Origin: Shewanella colwelliana ATCC 39565
GTDB taxonomy: Bacteria > Pseudomonadota > Gammaproteobacteria > Enterobacterales > Shewanellaceae
Reading direction: 5' to 3'
Length of the DNA: 64,000 bases
NCBI RefSeq assembly: GCF_000518705.1
Contig: NZ_JAEC01000012.1
Location: 62,001-126,000 of the forward strand
Shown here one piece after another: positions 8,975 through 18,741 of the stretch; position 1 is the stretch's first letter, and every line of letters starts with the position of its first letter. The notes beneath the pieces were generated by a model, which made no database searches, was not told the origin of the DNA, and was given only the letters and a program-made list of their open reading frames with translations. The translations under genes were made by a program, and so were the position numbers.

Positions 8975-10174
8975 ATGTTAAATATTAAACCAATTCTAAG
9001 CACCTTAATGCGCAGTAAGAGCGGTCCTGTTTTGTTGCTATTACAGATTATTTTATCTGTCGCGATAGTGGCCAATGCCAGCTTTATTATCCATGAGCGC
9101 CTAGGCATGATGCAGCGTGACTCTGGTATTGTTGAGTCTGAGATTTTAACTTTTAATATGTACAATTTTGATCCAAGTATTGATCGCGTACAGCAAAATC
9201 AACTTGATCAGCAGTTGTTACGCAATCTGCCCAATGTGATGGCTGCAACGTCGACCAATATGCTGCCGCTAAGCGGTAGCGGGTGGTCCAGCACCCTTAA
9301 TTTAGGTCCAGATTCAGAAACGGCACAGTCGACACCGCAGTTTGCAATGTATTTGGGGACGGAACACACCTTAGAGACCTTAGGGCTTAAGTTGATTGAT
9401 GGGCGAAACTTTTATCCCGATGAGATTAATACTAGCCTCACGGCCAGTGGAAAACTGGCTATCGTATCAAAGGCGTTAGTCGATGCGACTTGGCCAAATG
9501 AATCGGCGCTGGGCAAAGTATTATATGAAGGTGAGGATACACAGATAACCATTATCGGTGTTGTGGAAAAGCTGCAAGGTGCCTGGATCGACAGTGGCGA
9601 TTTAGAGTACAGCGTTATTCAAAATGTGGATTGGGGAGGGCGTTCTTATTTGGTGCGTGCACTCCCCCAACATCATGCGGAACTGAAGCAGGCAATCACT
9701 GATGTCATGCTTAAGGAAAACCCAAATCGTGTGATCGATGATTTTCAGTCGATTAAAGCGGTAAAGGAGAGCTCCTACCGTGATCATCAGCTAATGGTGA
9801 CCGTGCTATCTATGATGGTGGTTTTACTGTTGTTGATCACCAGCCTAGGTCTGACAGGAATGGTAATGTTTAATATCCAACGCCGCACCAAGCAGATAGG
9901 AACTCGTCGCGCCTTAGGTGCAACCAAGGCCGATATCCTTAGCCTGTTCTTGACCGAAAACTACATCATTTGTGTGGTTGGTGGAGTGCTGGGAGGCGGG
10001 CTGGCTGTGTTATTAGGCCAGCAGTTGATGCAGCATTACGATCTGCCGCAGCTTGATCTGCTGTACCCTATCATGACCGTTTTGGGGCTGCTACTAGTGA
10101 CCACTGTCGCTGTGGTGCTGCCAGCGAGAAAAGCGGCAAATATATCCCCCGCGATGGCAACGCGGAGCGTTTAA
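8975..10174 (+). CDS. FtsX/MacB-fold ABC permease, second subunit
   Basis: A 399-residue permease with the same topology as its neighbour: one N-terminal helix, a periplasmic domain and three C-terminal helices. The FtsX-type loop is RRTKQIGTRRALGATKADIL. It is separated from the first permease by 10 bases. The two proteins differ clearly in their periplasmic domains, suggesting an asymmetric dimer. Paired permeases with an adaptor and a free ATPase match the YknXYZ-like antimicrobial-peptide exporter layout; the true substrate is unknown. Confidence 0.9.
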   Translation: MLNIKPILSTLMRSKSGPVLLLLQIILSVAIVANASFIIHERLGMMQRDSGIVESEILTFNMYNFDPSIDRVQQNQLDQQLLRNLPNVMAATSTNMLPLSGSGWSSTLNLGPDSETAQSTPQFAMYLGTEHTLETLGLKLIDGRNFYPDEINTSLTASGKLAIVSKALVDATWPNESALGKVLYEGEDTQITIIGVVEKLQGAWIDSGDLEYSVIQNVDWGGRSYLVRALPQHHAELKQAITDVMLKENPNRVIDDFQSIKAVKESSYRDHQLMVTVLSMMVVLLLLITSLGLTGMVMFNIQRRTKQIGTRRALGATKADILSLFLTENYIICVVGGVLGGGLAVLLGQQLMQHYDLPQLDLLYPIMTVLGLLLVTTVAVVLPARKAANISPAMATRSV

Positions 10175-10285
10175 GATTACGGCCTTGTAATGCTTATCGA
10201 AAGCAGCTTGGCCTTTAAAAGCTTAGCGCTTTCGGTTAGTTTTATCTTTTCTGCACGTGAACGGCAAAGAGTATAATTAGATAAT

Positions 10286-11719
10286 ATGGATACGATTCTC
10301 ATCGTCGATGACAATCAGGCTGTGTGCAGTGCACTCACCTTGATGCTCGAATTACATGGATTTAATACCCTAAGCTGCCTCTCTCCTGAGGCGGCTTTAA
10401 CGCTCTTGGCTGAGCAAGAGATCGCTTTAGTGATTCAGGACATGAACTTTACCCAAGACACCACCTCAGGCGAGGAGGGGAAACGCCTGTTTTACGATAT
10501 TCGCCAGCGTCAACCCAAGCTGCCTATTATTTTGCTAACCGCATGGACTCAGCTAGAGTTGGCGGTGGAGTTGGTAAAAGAGGGGGCGGCCGACTATATG
10601 GGGAAACCCTGGGATGACGATAAATTGCTTATTAGCGTCAACAACCTACTCTCCTTGCATGCCCTCTCGAAGCAAAATACCCAACTGACTCGCTCGGAAA
10701 ATCAGCGCATGTCGGTCATTAATGATGCACAGTTGTGCGGGGTTATTTTTGGTAGTGGAGCGATGCAGCGCTGTATCGATCTGGCGCTGCAAATTGCCAA
10801 GTCGGATGTGTCGGTGCTTATTACTGGGCCAAATGGTGCAGGTAAAGATAAATTGGCAGATATCATTCATGCCAACTCGCCCCTTAAAAATAAGCCGTTC
10901 ATCAAAGTGAATATTGGCGCACTGCCCATGGACCTGCTCGAAGCCGAATTGTTCGGCGCCGAAGCTGGGGCGTTCACCGGGGCGAATAAGACTCGTATCG
11001 GCCGGTTTGAGGCCGCCGATGGTGGCACGCTGTTTTTAGATGAGATTGGAAACTTGCCGTTGTCGGGTCAGGTAAAGCTGCTGCGTGTGCTACAAACGGG
11101 TGAGTTTGAGCGGCTGGGGAGTCACCAGACTCGCAAGGTTAATGTCAGGGTGATCAGTGCCACCAACGCCGATCTAGCTGACGATATTGCCGCTGGCCGT
11201 TTTAGAGAAGATCTCTTCTATCGCCTTAATGTTATTGAGTTAGCGTTGCCGCCGTTGAATCAACGTCAGGACGATATTTTACCTCTGGTAAACCACTTTA
11301 TTGGCCGAGCGTTTTCTCTGTCTAAACCCACGCAACAGGCGCTGTTGGCATACCCTTGGCCAGGTAATGTACGTGAACTCGAGAACGCCTGTAAACGGGC
11401 GGTTATTCTCGCTGACTCCCCCAGTTTAACTATTGACGACTTTGGTATTAATTCACCGCTCACTCACTCCTCATCGCTGAGGCGTGGAAGCCCTTCGCCA
11501 CAACCTGTATCAGCACGCCAAACGACAGCAAGCAGTGAGCAAAAGATTCAGCAGTCTGAACCCAAAAGCGACGACATTAAGCAGGCAGAGCCTGAAAGGG
11601 CGGATATTGAACAAGCTCTGGCACAGCATAATGGCGTGATTGCTCGCGTGGCTAAATCATTGGGCTTGAGCCGGCAGGCGTTGTATCGACGCATGGATAA
11701 GTTTGGTATCGAAAAATGA
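10286..11719 (+). CDS. NtrC-family sigma-54-dependent response regulator
   Basis: A 477-residue transcription activator. The receiver domain (1-120) has DD at 8-9, phospho-acceptor Asp52 and Lys107. The AAA+ domain has a slightly unusual Walker A (GPNGAGKD at 181-188), GAFTGA at 228-233, which contacts sigma-54, Walker B ([12 protein letters not shown]) and an arginine-finger region. A Gln/Ser-rich linker (about 390-435) leads to a Fis-type helix-turn-helix ([16 protein letters not shown]). It overlaps the following kinase gene by 4 bases. The likely target is the palindromic site before the exporter operon. Confidence 0.93.
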   Translation: MDTILIVDDNQAVCSALTLMLELHGFNTLSCLSPEAALTLLAEQEIALVIQDMNFTQDTTSGEEGKRLFYDIRQRQPKLPIILLTAWTQLELAVELVKEGAADYMGKPWDDDKLLISVNNLLSLHALSKQNTQLTRSENQRMSVINDAQLCGVIFGSGAMQRCIDLALQIAKSDVSVLITGPNGAGKDKLADIIHANSPLKNKPFIKVNIGALPMDLLEAELFGAEAGAFTGANKTRIGRFEAADGGTLFLDEIGNLPLSGQVKLLRVLQTGEFERLGSHQTRKVNVRVISATNADLADDIAAGRFREDLFYRLNVIELALPPLNQRQDDILPLVNHFIGRAFSLSKPTQQALLAYPWPGNVRELENACKRAVILADSPSLTIDDFGINSPLTHSSSLRRGSPSPQPVSARQTTASSEQKIQQSEPKSDDIKQAEPERADIEQALAQHNGVIARVAKSLGLSRQALYRRMDKFGIEK

Positions 11720-13068
11720 GCCTTTCGCTGCGCAACAAATTAACCTTGGGGACAGTGATTGCGGCCTTAGGCGCCATGGTGACTTTCATACTATTGCTGT
11801 CTCACTTTACGCCAACCTTAGTCAGCGAGATCGGCCTAGGCTTGATACTCGCTTGCCTCTTGGTCGGCTTGTTGTGTGCTTGGCTTCTCAGCCGTTGGAT
11901 GACTCGGTCATTGGCCAGCAGTTTAAGCGCGCTAGAGGTGGGGTTACTTAACTTTAAAGACAATGATTTTAGCGTGCATATTCTTGTTCAGGGGGATAGC
12001 CAGCTGCGGGCTCTGGCGACACTGTTTAATGAGTCGGCTGCCCTATTAAGGCAACAACGTCAATACATCTATCAGCGTGAGCTTCTGCTCGACAAGGTGA
12101 TTCAAAGTTCGCCTAATGTGATGTTATTGCTCGATGATCGTCAGCGAGTGATCTACGCCAATGATGCTGCCCGTCATCTATTTAATCGGGGCGTGCGTAT
12201 TGAAGGGATGAGCCTGACCGAGTTGCTTGAAGGGATGAACCAAGAACTTGCCAATGCAATCAACAGCCCTAAAGGTGGGCTATTTACTTTAGCCAGTGAA
12301 GAAGAGGAAGGTGAAGATGAGACTTGGCATCTGTCTCGTGGACGTTTTCTGCTTAATGGTCAATACCATCATCTCATCTTATTGAAGCAGATGACGCGAG
12401 AGCTTAATCGGCAAGAGGTGGCGGTTTGGAAGAAGGTGATTCGCATCATCAGTCATGAGCTGAATAACTCGGTGGCTCCCATCGCCTCCATGGTGAGATC
12501 GGGACGTAAGATCACCGAACCATTGGACAATGCGAAACTTAAGCTTATCTTCGATACGATTGAAGATAGGACCAGTCATCTTAGCCAGTTTATTTTCAAT
12601 TATGCTCGGTTTGCTAAGCTTCCATTGCCGAAAAAGAGTTGGGTTGATTGGCAAAAACTGATGGCGCAGTTAGCCCAGCATTTTCAATTTAGCTTAGTCG
12701 GTGAACTCCCAAACGCTCCAGGTTTTGTCGACCTAATTCAATTGGAGCAGGTGTTACTTAATCTACTTAAAAATGCCCATGAGTCCGGGTCAACGGTAGA
12801 GGACATTTCGGTGCACATTGCGCAGCAGACCTTAACTGACGGCATGGAGGGCGTCTGTATAGAGGTTGCTGATGGGGGGAGTGGCATGTCGCCTGAGGTC
12901 TTGGCGCAGGCATTATTGCCCTTTTACTCAACCAAACAGTCGGGTACTGGTTTAGGTCTACCTTTATGTCGCGAGATCATCGAGGCCCATGATGGACGAA
13001 TAAGCCTGCATAATCGTCAGCAGGGGGGCTTGTTAGTGCGTATCTGGTTGCCCAGCCAAGAAGATTAA
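11716..13068 (+). CDS. Membrane PAS sensor histidine kinase
   Basis: A 450-residue kinase, probably the partner of the preceding NtrC-type regulator because the genes overlap at ATGA. Two N-terminal membrane helices (about 12-30 and 36-60) are joined by only a few residues, so the periplasmic sensing surface is minimal. Such intramembrane-type sensors often detect membrane stress or the transporter itself. A HAMP-like linker and a PAS domain (about 125-180) precede the H-box with ISHELNNSVAP (His247). The ATPase domain has NLLKNAHES, DGGSGM and GTGLGLPLC. Confidence 0.9.
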   Translation: MSLSLRNKLTLGTVIAALGAMVTFILLLSHFTPTLVSEIGLGLILACLLVGLLCAWLLSRWMTRSLASSLSALEVGLLNFKDNDFSVHILVQGDSQLRALATLFNESAALLRQQRQYIYQRELLLDKVIQSSPNVMLLLDDRQRVIYANDAARHLFNRGVRIEGMSLTELLEGMNQELANAINSPKGGLFTLASEEEEGEDETWHLSRGRFLLNGQYHHLILLKQMTRELNRQEVAVWKKVIRIISHELNNSVAPIASMVRSGRKITEPLDNAKLKLIFDTIEDRTSHLSQFIFNYARFAKLPLPKKSWVDWQKLMAQLAQHFQFSLVGELPNAPGFVDLIQLEQVLLNLLKNAHESGSTVEDISVHIAQQTLTDGMEGVCIEVADGGSGMSPEVLAQALLPFYSTKQSGTGLGLPLCREIIEAHDGRISLHNRQQGGLLVRIWLPSQED

Positions 13069-13070
13069 TA

Positions 13071-13098
13071 AAAAACACCGCCAATTGGCGGTGTTTTT
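13071..13098. terminator. Bidirectional terminator between the kinase gene and pyrC
   Basis: The stem AACACCGCC / GGCGGTGTT is built around AATT and is flanked by A and T runs, so it can end transcription from both converging genes. Confidence 0.9.
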
Positions 13099-13128
13099 GA
13101 GTGAACTTAATGGGTGCGATTGGCGAGG

Positions 13129-14157
13129 TTAATCTTCCACTTGCCAGTCGATGCGCTCACCCGCGCGGATTGGGACGACACCCGTACTACCTAGGGGATA
13201 AGTCGCAGGTACATCCCAGCTACGCTTCACTAACGTAATGGTGTCGCTGTTGCGCGCTAGACCATAGAAATCTGGACCATTGAAGCTGGCAAAGGCCTCT
13301 AACTTGTCTAATGCGTTAACCGACTCAAAGGCTTCTGCATAAAGCTCGATAGCGGCGTGGGCAGTATAAGAGCCTGCGCAGCCACATGCTGCTTCTTTGC
13401 GATCTTTGGCATGAGGCGCCGAGTCTGTGCCTAAGAAGAATTTTTTGTTGCCACTGGCCGCAGCAGCCAGCAATGCTTGTTGGTGAGTATTGCGTTTTAA
13501 GATGGGCAAGCAGTAAAAATGAGGACGAATACCACCCGCTAGCATGTGGTTGCGGTTGTAGAGCAAGTGGTGTGCGGTGATCGTTGCCGCAACATTGTCT
13601 GGTGCACTGCTAACAAAGTCGACTGCATCTTTGGTGGTGATATGCTCAAGCACAATCTTCAGCGATGGAAAATCTTGTACCACTTGCTTTAGGGTGTTCT
13701 CGATAAAGATCGCTTCTCTGTCGAAGATATCTATCGATGAGTCAGTGACCTCACCGTGAACTAAAAACAGCATGCCCACTTCTTGCATCGCCTCAAGCAC
13801 AGGATAGATGTTTTTCACATCGGTCACGCCTGAATCTGAGTTAGTGGTTGCGCCCGCAGGGTACAACTTAGCGGCGACAACTTTGCCCGACGCTTTTGCT
13901 GCACGAATATCCTCTGGCGTGGTGTTATCGGTCAGATACAGCACCATCAAAGGCTCAAAGTTAGTGGTGGTCACTGCTTTAATGCGCTCATAGTAGGCCA
14001 TGGCACTTTCAACGTTGGTCGCTGGTGGCACGAGATTAGGCATGATGATCGCACGGCCCATATAACGGCCAGTATCTCTTACTGTGTCTGCTAGCACATC
14101 GCCATCGCGTAGGTGAACGTGCCAGTCGTCAGGGCGAGTAATTGTAATTGTGGTCAT
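13129..14157 (-). CDS. pyrC: Dihydroorotase, class II
   Basis: Catalyses reversible cyclisation of carbamoyl-aspartate to dihydroorotate, the third step of pyrimidine synthesis. From the chosen start the protein has 342 residues, close to Escherichia coli PyrC. Metal ligands are visible as DWHVHLRDG (His13, His15), the carboxylated lysine in VAAKLYPAG (Lys97), HGE, EHITT and the catalytic aspartate in [10 protein letters not shown] use the ATG at 14157, whose product begins MTTITITRP as in known PyrC proteins; the frame extends 22 codons further upstream but the added residues are not family-like. Confidence 0.96.
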   Translation of the reverse strand: MTTITITRPDDWHVHLRDGDVLADTVRDTGRYMGRAIIMPNLVPPATNVESAMAYYERIKAVTTTNFEPLMVLYLTDNTTPEDIRAAKASGKVVAAKLYPAGATTNSDSGVTDVKNIYPVLEAMQEVGMLFLVHGEVTDSSIDIFDREAIFIENTLKQVVQDFPSLKIVLEHITTKDAVDFVSSAPDNVAATITAHHLLYNRNHMLAGGIRPHFYCLPILKRNTHQQALLAAAASGNKKFFLGTDSAPHAKDRKEAACGCAGSYTAHAAIELYAEAFESVNALDKLEAFASFNGPDFYGLARNSDTITLVKRSWDVPATYPLGSTGVVPIRAGERIDWQVED

Positions 14158-14444
14158 TGAGGTATCTTTTTTTGCGTAGAGTGGCTGGATCTTATGTGGC
14201 TGGGAGAGCCCTGTAAAGAGCAATGTTGTTTTTGCAGGTGGTGCCGTTGAGAATTGTTTAACGTGGAGTTAATGAATGGGGTTTATGTGTCAGTTTCTGT
14301 TTAATAATTTGCGTATATTAGGATGAAGATCACTAAAACAGCTATTCACTTAGATTTTTCTAATAAAAGAAATTTGCATGTAATGGCGAATGTAATACAA
14401 TTTCGGCCATTAAGGATTTCAGGCAGATACGTTGAGGCATTAAG

Positions 14445-16148
14445 ATGAAAAAAATACTTATTATTGGTGGCGTTGCAGGCGGTGCATCGGCAGCCGCGAG
14501 AGCCAGAAGACTCAGTGAAGACGCTGAAATCATCATGTTTGAGCGAGGTGAGTATGTCTCTTTTGCTAATTGTGGTTTGCCTTATCACATTGGTGGCGAC
14601 ATCACTCAGCGCAGTGCTCTTGTGCTGCAAACGCCAGAAAGTTTTAAGGCGCGTTTTAATGTCGATGTGCGAGTGATGAATGAAGTGACCAGCATTAATC
14701 GCCGTGCAAAATCTGTCACGGTCAAGAACCTGCTTAATGGGAACGAGTATGATGAGTCGTATGACGTATTGCTATTAAGCCCTGGCGCTGCACCCATTGT
14801 TCCGCCTATTCCAGGTATCGATAATCCCTTGACTCATTCGCTGCGCAACATCCCCGATATGGACCGTATTATTCAGACGATTCAGATGAATAATGTTGAG
14901 CATGCTACGGTTGTTGGTGGCGGATTTATTGGCCTAGAGATGATGGAGTCTTTGCATCAGCTTGGGATTAAAACCACTTTGTTAGAACTCGCCCAGCAGG
15001 TGATGACGCCTATCGACCGAGAAATGGCGGGCTTTGCCCACGTTGAAATTAGGCAAAAAGGGATCGATCTGCGTTTAAGTACCGCCCTGTCTGCCGTGGA
15101 GTATCTGCCTCAGACGCACATTGAAAGCGATGCTGCTGGTGAAGATACTGCTCATCGTCATATTGCGGGTCATTTGGCGCTGTCGTTGAGTAATGGCGAA
15201 ACCCTTAAAACAGACATGTTAATCATGGCTATCGGGGTGAAACCTGAGACAAGCCTCGCGCGCGCCGCTGGGCTCGACATTGGCGAGTTAGGCGGTATCC
15301 ATACTAATGAGATGATGCAAACCAGTGATCCGGCTATCTACGCGGTAGGCGATGCGGTGGAAGATAAAGATTTTGTGACGGGTCAACAAACGCTGGTGCC
15401 ACTGGCTGGCCCGGCAAACCGCCAAGGTCGCATGGCGGCCGATAATATGTTTGGCCGCAATGAAACTTATCAGGGGACGCAAGGCACGGCGATCTGCAAG
15501 ATTTTTGATTTAGCCGTGGCTTCAACAGGTAAAAATGAGCAGCAACTGCAACGGGCTAATATCGCTTATCAAAAAGTGTATGTGCACACGGCGAGCCATG
15601 CTAGCTACTACCCTGGGGCAGAAATTGTATCTTTTAAACTACTGTTTGCCCCATCTTCAGGCAAGATCCTTGGCGCGCAAGCGGTAGGCAAAGATGGTAT
15701 CGATAAGCGTATCGACGTCATGGCGGTTGCACAGCGTGCTGGCATGACGGTAGAGCAGTTACAGCATTTAGAACTGACTTATGCACCGCCATTTGGTAGC
15801 GCTAAAGATGTGATTAATCAAGCCGCGTTTGTGGCCAACAATTTACTCAAAGGCGACCTGATGGCGATTCATTTTGATGAAGTCGACAACCTGACCGATG
15901 ATCAATTGTTGTTGGATGTACGTAACCCTGGTGAACTTAAAAATGGCGGTTACATAGAAGGTGCAGTTAATATCCCTGTCGATGAATTACGCGATCGCAT
16001 GGACGAGCTACCCAAAGATAAAGAGATTGTTATCTATTGCCAAGTGGGCCTGCGAGGCAACGTCGCTTATCGTCAGCTGGTCAATCGTGGTTATAAGGCC
16101 CGTAATCTGATTGGTGGTTACCGCACCTATAAGTTTGCCAAGGCCTAG
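14445..16148 (+). CDS. NADH-dependent persulfide / CoA-disulfide reductase with rhodanese domain
   Basis: A 567-residue FAD enzyme fused to a rhodanese domain. The N-terminus has the FAD motif GGVAGGASAAARAR and the redox-active Cys43 in FANCGLPYHIGG. An NAD motif (VVGGGFIGLEMME) and the FAD-closing segment YAVGDAVE follow. The C-terminal rhodanese (about 470-567) has its catalytic Cys532 in YCQVGLRG. This is the architecture of Npsr from Shewanella loihica PV-4, which reduces CoA- and polysulfide-bound sulfane sulfur and supports growth on sulfur. It starts a three-gene unit with two YeeE/YedE-like membrane proteins. Confidence 0.92.
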   Translation: MKKILIIGGVAGGASAAARARRLSEDAEIIMFERGEYVSFANCGLPYHIGGDITQRSALVLQTPESFKARFNVDVRVMNEVTSINRRAKSVTVKNLLNGNEYDESYDVLLLSPGAAPIVPPIPGIDNPLTHSLRNIPDMDRIIQTIQMNNVEHATVVGGGFIGLEMMESLHQLGIKTTLLELAQQVMTPIDREMAGFAHVEIRQKGIDLRLSTALSAVEYLPQTHIESDAAGEDTAHRHIAGHLALSLSNGETLKTDMLIMAIGVKPETSLARAAGLDIGELGGIHTNEMMQTSDPAIYAVGDAVEDKDFVTGQQTLVPLAGPANRQGRMAADNMFGRNETYQGTQGTAICKIFDLAVASTGKNEQQLQRANIAYQKVYVHTASHASYYPGAEIVSFKLLFAPSSGKILGAQAVGKDGIDKRIDVMAVAQRAGMTVEQLQHLELTYAPPFGSAKDVINQAAFVANNLLKGDLMAIHFDEVDNLTDDQLLLDVRNPGELKNGGYIEGAVNIPVDELRDRMDELPKDKEIVIYCQVGLRGNVAYRQLVNRGYKARNLIGGYRTYKFAKA

Positions 16149-16217
16149 AGTGTATATTAGAGGTGTCCATTTTACGTTGGGCGCCTTTCAATCAGTGTTA
16201 GATGAAAGAGGTATTTG

Positions 16218-16655
16218 ATGTTTTCATCCTTCGTCCCCGCGTTATTCGGTGGCTTCTTAATCGGTTTAGGCGCCATATTACTGATGGTCCTCAACGGCAG
16301 AATAGCTGGGATCAGCGGTATTTTATCGGCGGCACTTTGGTCACGAGAGCCAAGTGATACCAAAGGGATTGCTTGGCAATGGTATTTTCTCGGTGGGTTG
16401 CTGATAAGTGGTTTACTTATGGGGGCACCGCTGCAAGCCATATTTGATGTTCAACCTATCGATATTGCAGCTTTATCAATTTCAATGCCTATGCTGCTAG
16501 TGTCTGGATTATTGGTTGGCCTAGGTTGTACGATTGGCAGCGGGTGCACCAGTGGTCATGGTATCTGTGGTATTGGTCGTTTATCACCACGCTCGGTTGT
16601 GGCAACCTTGGTGTTTATGTTCGTCGGTGTGATCACCGCCATTGTGTTCCATTAG
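16218..16655 (+). CDS. YeeE/YedE-family membrane protein, N-terminal half
   Basis: A 145-residue protein with about four membrane helices. The signature GLGCTIGSGCTSGHGICG holds the conserved cysteines that line the sulfur-compound path in the YeeE/YedE (TsuA-like) family. The ATG at 16218 has AGAGG upstream; the TTG one codon earlier is less likely. It encodes only the first half of a full-length transporter, and the next gene encodes the second half. A role in moving thiosulfate or sulfane sulfur is inferred from the family and from the persulfide reductase upstream. Confidence 0.88.
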   Translation: MFSSFVPALFGGFLIGLGAILLMVLNGRIAGISGILSAALWSREPSDTKGIAWQWYFLGGLLISGLLMGAPLQAIFDVQPIDIAALSISMPMLLVSGLLVGLGCTIGSGCTSGHGICGIGRLSPRSVVATLVFMFVGVITAIVFH

Positions 16656-16672
16656 GCAGCGGAGATATTGAT

Positions 16673-17134
16673 ATGAAAAAGTTGATGGCGCTGTTATGTG
16701 GCGTACTATTTGGCACAGGTTTGATGTTATCGGGACTCGCCGATCCGGCAAAAGTGATCAGTTTTCTTGATGTGAGCTTGCTCTCGAGCGGGCAGTGGGA
16801 TCCGTCCCTGATGTTGGTGATGTCATCAGCCTTGGCTGTGTATCTACCTGTGTATCTTATGGTCGTGAAACCCAGAGCGTTGGCGCAACAAGGACCCGTA
16901 TTCGAGAGTCACTATCATTTGCCGACCAAGCGAGTTATCGATGCGCCACTAGTCATAGGTGCGGCATTATTTGGCTTAGGTTGGGGATTAGTGGGTATCT
17001 GCCCTGGCCCTGCCATTGTGAATCTAGCTCAGTTTGATCTCAGTATTATGCTATTTGTGACAGCCATGATTGTAGGCGGCTTTTTAGGTCGGCAATTGAT
17101 GGACGTAATGCCCGTTACAGCTCATAACGCCTAA
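16673..17134 (+). CDS. YeeE/YedE-family membrane protein, C-terminal half (DUF6691)
   Basis: A 153-residue protein with about four membrane helices and the conserved motif GWGLVGICPGPAI, containing the second-half cysteine. It starts at the ATG at 16673 behind GGAG. A longer frame overlaps the upstream gene and is not family-like there. The 17-base spacing and matched motifs indicate that it pairs with the preceding protein to form one transporter. Confidence 0.88.
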   Translation: MKKLMALLCGVLFGTGLMLSGLADPAKVISFLDVSLLSSGQWDPSLMLVMSSALAVYLPVYLMVVKPRALAQQGPVFESHYHLPTKRVIDAPLVIGAALFGLGWGLVGICPGPAIVNLAQFDLSIMLFVTAMIVGGFLGRQLMDVMPVTAHNA

Positions 17135-17347
17135 TCTTTGCGGAGGGGAGTATTGACTGCGCCGAGATAACATGAGGGGCACTCTACTGGTAAAGCGTTT
17201 CGGGTGAGTTTATGATGACCTGATTTTGCACACTTTTGTGGTAAACACTGGGTATCGTGATAGGGGATGTCGCTAACATGGAAAGTTTATCGGTAGCTAA
17301 CAATAGATGTTTAGCCGTTTGTTTAGGATTCATATCGGGGCATTTAC

Positions 17348-18727
17348 GTGACTGAGCTGGCCTTAGTGTTCTTGGGATGCTTAGTGGCAGTACTGAGTAT
17401 CATGGCCGGTATGAAGCGATGGCGCCACCTGCACGCTGAAAAGCGTATTCCTGACGTAGCCGTGGGCAGTACCACGGTCTTTAAGATGCTCAGCCAAACG
17501 ATTAGTGATGGATTATTGGCTGTTGATCATGACGGGTATCTCTTAGCTCACAATCATGCCGCGCAGCAGCTATTGGATGATTGCTGCGCCGATCTCTCGC
17601 AACGTTTTTTAGGCGAGTGGATTACGAACTTTAATGAGTTTTCTCCTCAAACTAGCCCTGAACGTCAATATGGTATGAGCCTGTGTGAAGGTTATGCTCG
17701 GCTGAGTTTTACTCGCTTGATGCGCGATGATACACAGACCCTATTCTTGGTTCGCCCCTTATCAACAAGCGATGAGATGTTGGGGGATATCGAACGTTTT
17801 AAGCGTAGCCAATATTTTGCGCAAATTGGCACTTGGGATTGGGACGTTGGCACCGACACCCTTTATTGGTCTGAGGCAATCTACGGCATCTTTGGTTATG
17901 AACAAGGTGAAGTAACGCCAAGTTATGAGTTTTTCTATTCTAGAGTCCATCCAGATGATAGAGAGTTAGTTAAAGCAGGTGAGTTGAAAAGTATTGAAAC
18001 CGGTGATATTCACGATGTGGAGTACCGTATTCTCTGGCCCGATGGTACTGTTCGCTGGATCAGAGAAACGGGTAACTATGTCAAAAATGGCTTGGGTGAG
18101 ATAAATAAAATGATGGGAGTGGTACGGGATATCACGGATGAAAAGGCATCGACACATCAACTACACCGTTTAGCCCATCATGATGTATTAACTGGCTTAC
18201 CTAATCGACTGATGTTGGAGCAACATCTTCAGTTGGCTATTGAGCGCGCGCGTAATGATAAGACGCGGGTGGCGCTAATCTTTATTGATCTTAACCACTT
18301 CAAAGCCATCAACGATAACTACGGTCATCAGGTTGGCGATCGAGTCTTGGTTACCGCAGCAACTCGCTTAACAGAGGTTAAACGCAGTGGTGATCTGGTT
18401 GCGCGTATCGGTGGCGATGAGTTTGTAATGGTCATAGAGGGGCTATTTAGTGAAAATAGCCTAGCGCAACAAACCAAAGAGATTAGCCGTAGTGTGTTCA
18501 ATCAATTCTCACACCCGCTGCCGTCAATTGAGCCTGAGTTGACGATCCACGCCAGCCTCGGCATTGCCATATTTCCTGAGCATGGCAGCAATATCGATAC
18601 CTTGCTGCATGCGGCCGATATGGCGATGTATAACGCAAAGCGTCGGGGTGATGACCAATATAGCGTCGCCCAAGTATCTCATCAGGCCCATACTTCACCT
18701 CATGGCGATCTTAAACAGATAAGTTAA
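17348..18727 (+). CDS. PAS-domain diguanylate cyclase (GGDEF)
   Basis: Predicted to make cyclic-di-GMP from two GTP. A single N-terminal membrane helix (about 3-21) is followed by a PAS domain (about 45-135), a PAS_3-type domain (about 155-265, with HPDD and RWIRETG) and a GGDEF domain. The active-site GGDEF is at 355-359, and an inhibitory-site RSGD lies at 346-349, so both catalysis and product inhibition look intact. The start is GTG. It is transcribed alone, and the domain order suggests intracellular sensing of redox state or a small ligand. Confidence 0.93.
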   Translation: MTELALVFLGCLVAVLSIMAGMKRWRHLHAEKRIPDVAVGSTTVFKMLSQTISDGLLAVDHDGYLLAHNHAAQQLLDDCCADLSQRFLGEWITNFNEFSPQTSPERQYGMSLCEGYARLSFTRLMRDDTQTLFLVRPLSTSDEMLGDIERFKRSQYFAQIGTWDWDVGTDTLYWSEAIYGIFGYEQGEVTPSYEFFYSRVHPDDRELVKAGELKSIETGDIHDVEYRILWPDGTVRWIRETGNYVKNGLGEINKMMGVVRDITDEKASTHQLHRLAHHDVLTGLPNRLMLEQHLQLAIERARNDKTRVALIFIDLNHFKAINDNYGHQVGDRVLVTAATRLTEVKRSGDLVARIGGDEFVMVIEGLFSENSLAQQTKEISRSVFNQFSHPLPSIEPELTIHASLGIAIFPEHGSNIDTLLHAADMAMYNAKRRGDDQYSVAQVSHQAHTSPHGDLKQIS

Positions 18728-18741
18728 GGCTAAATTGGTCG

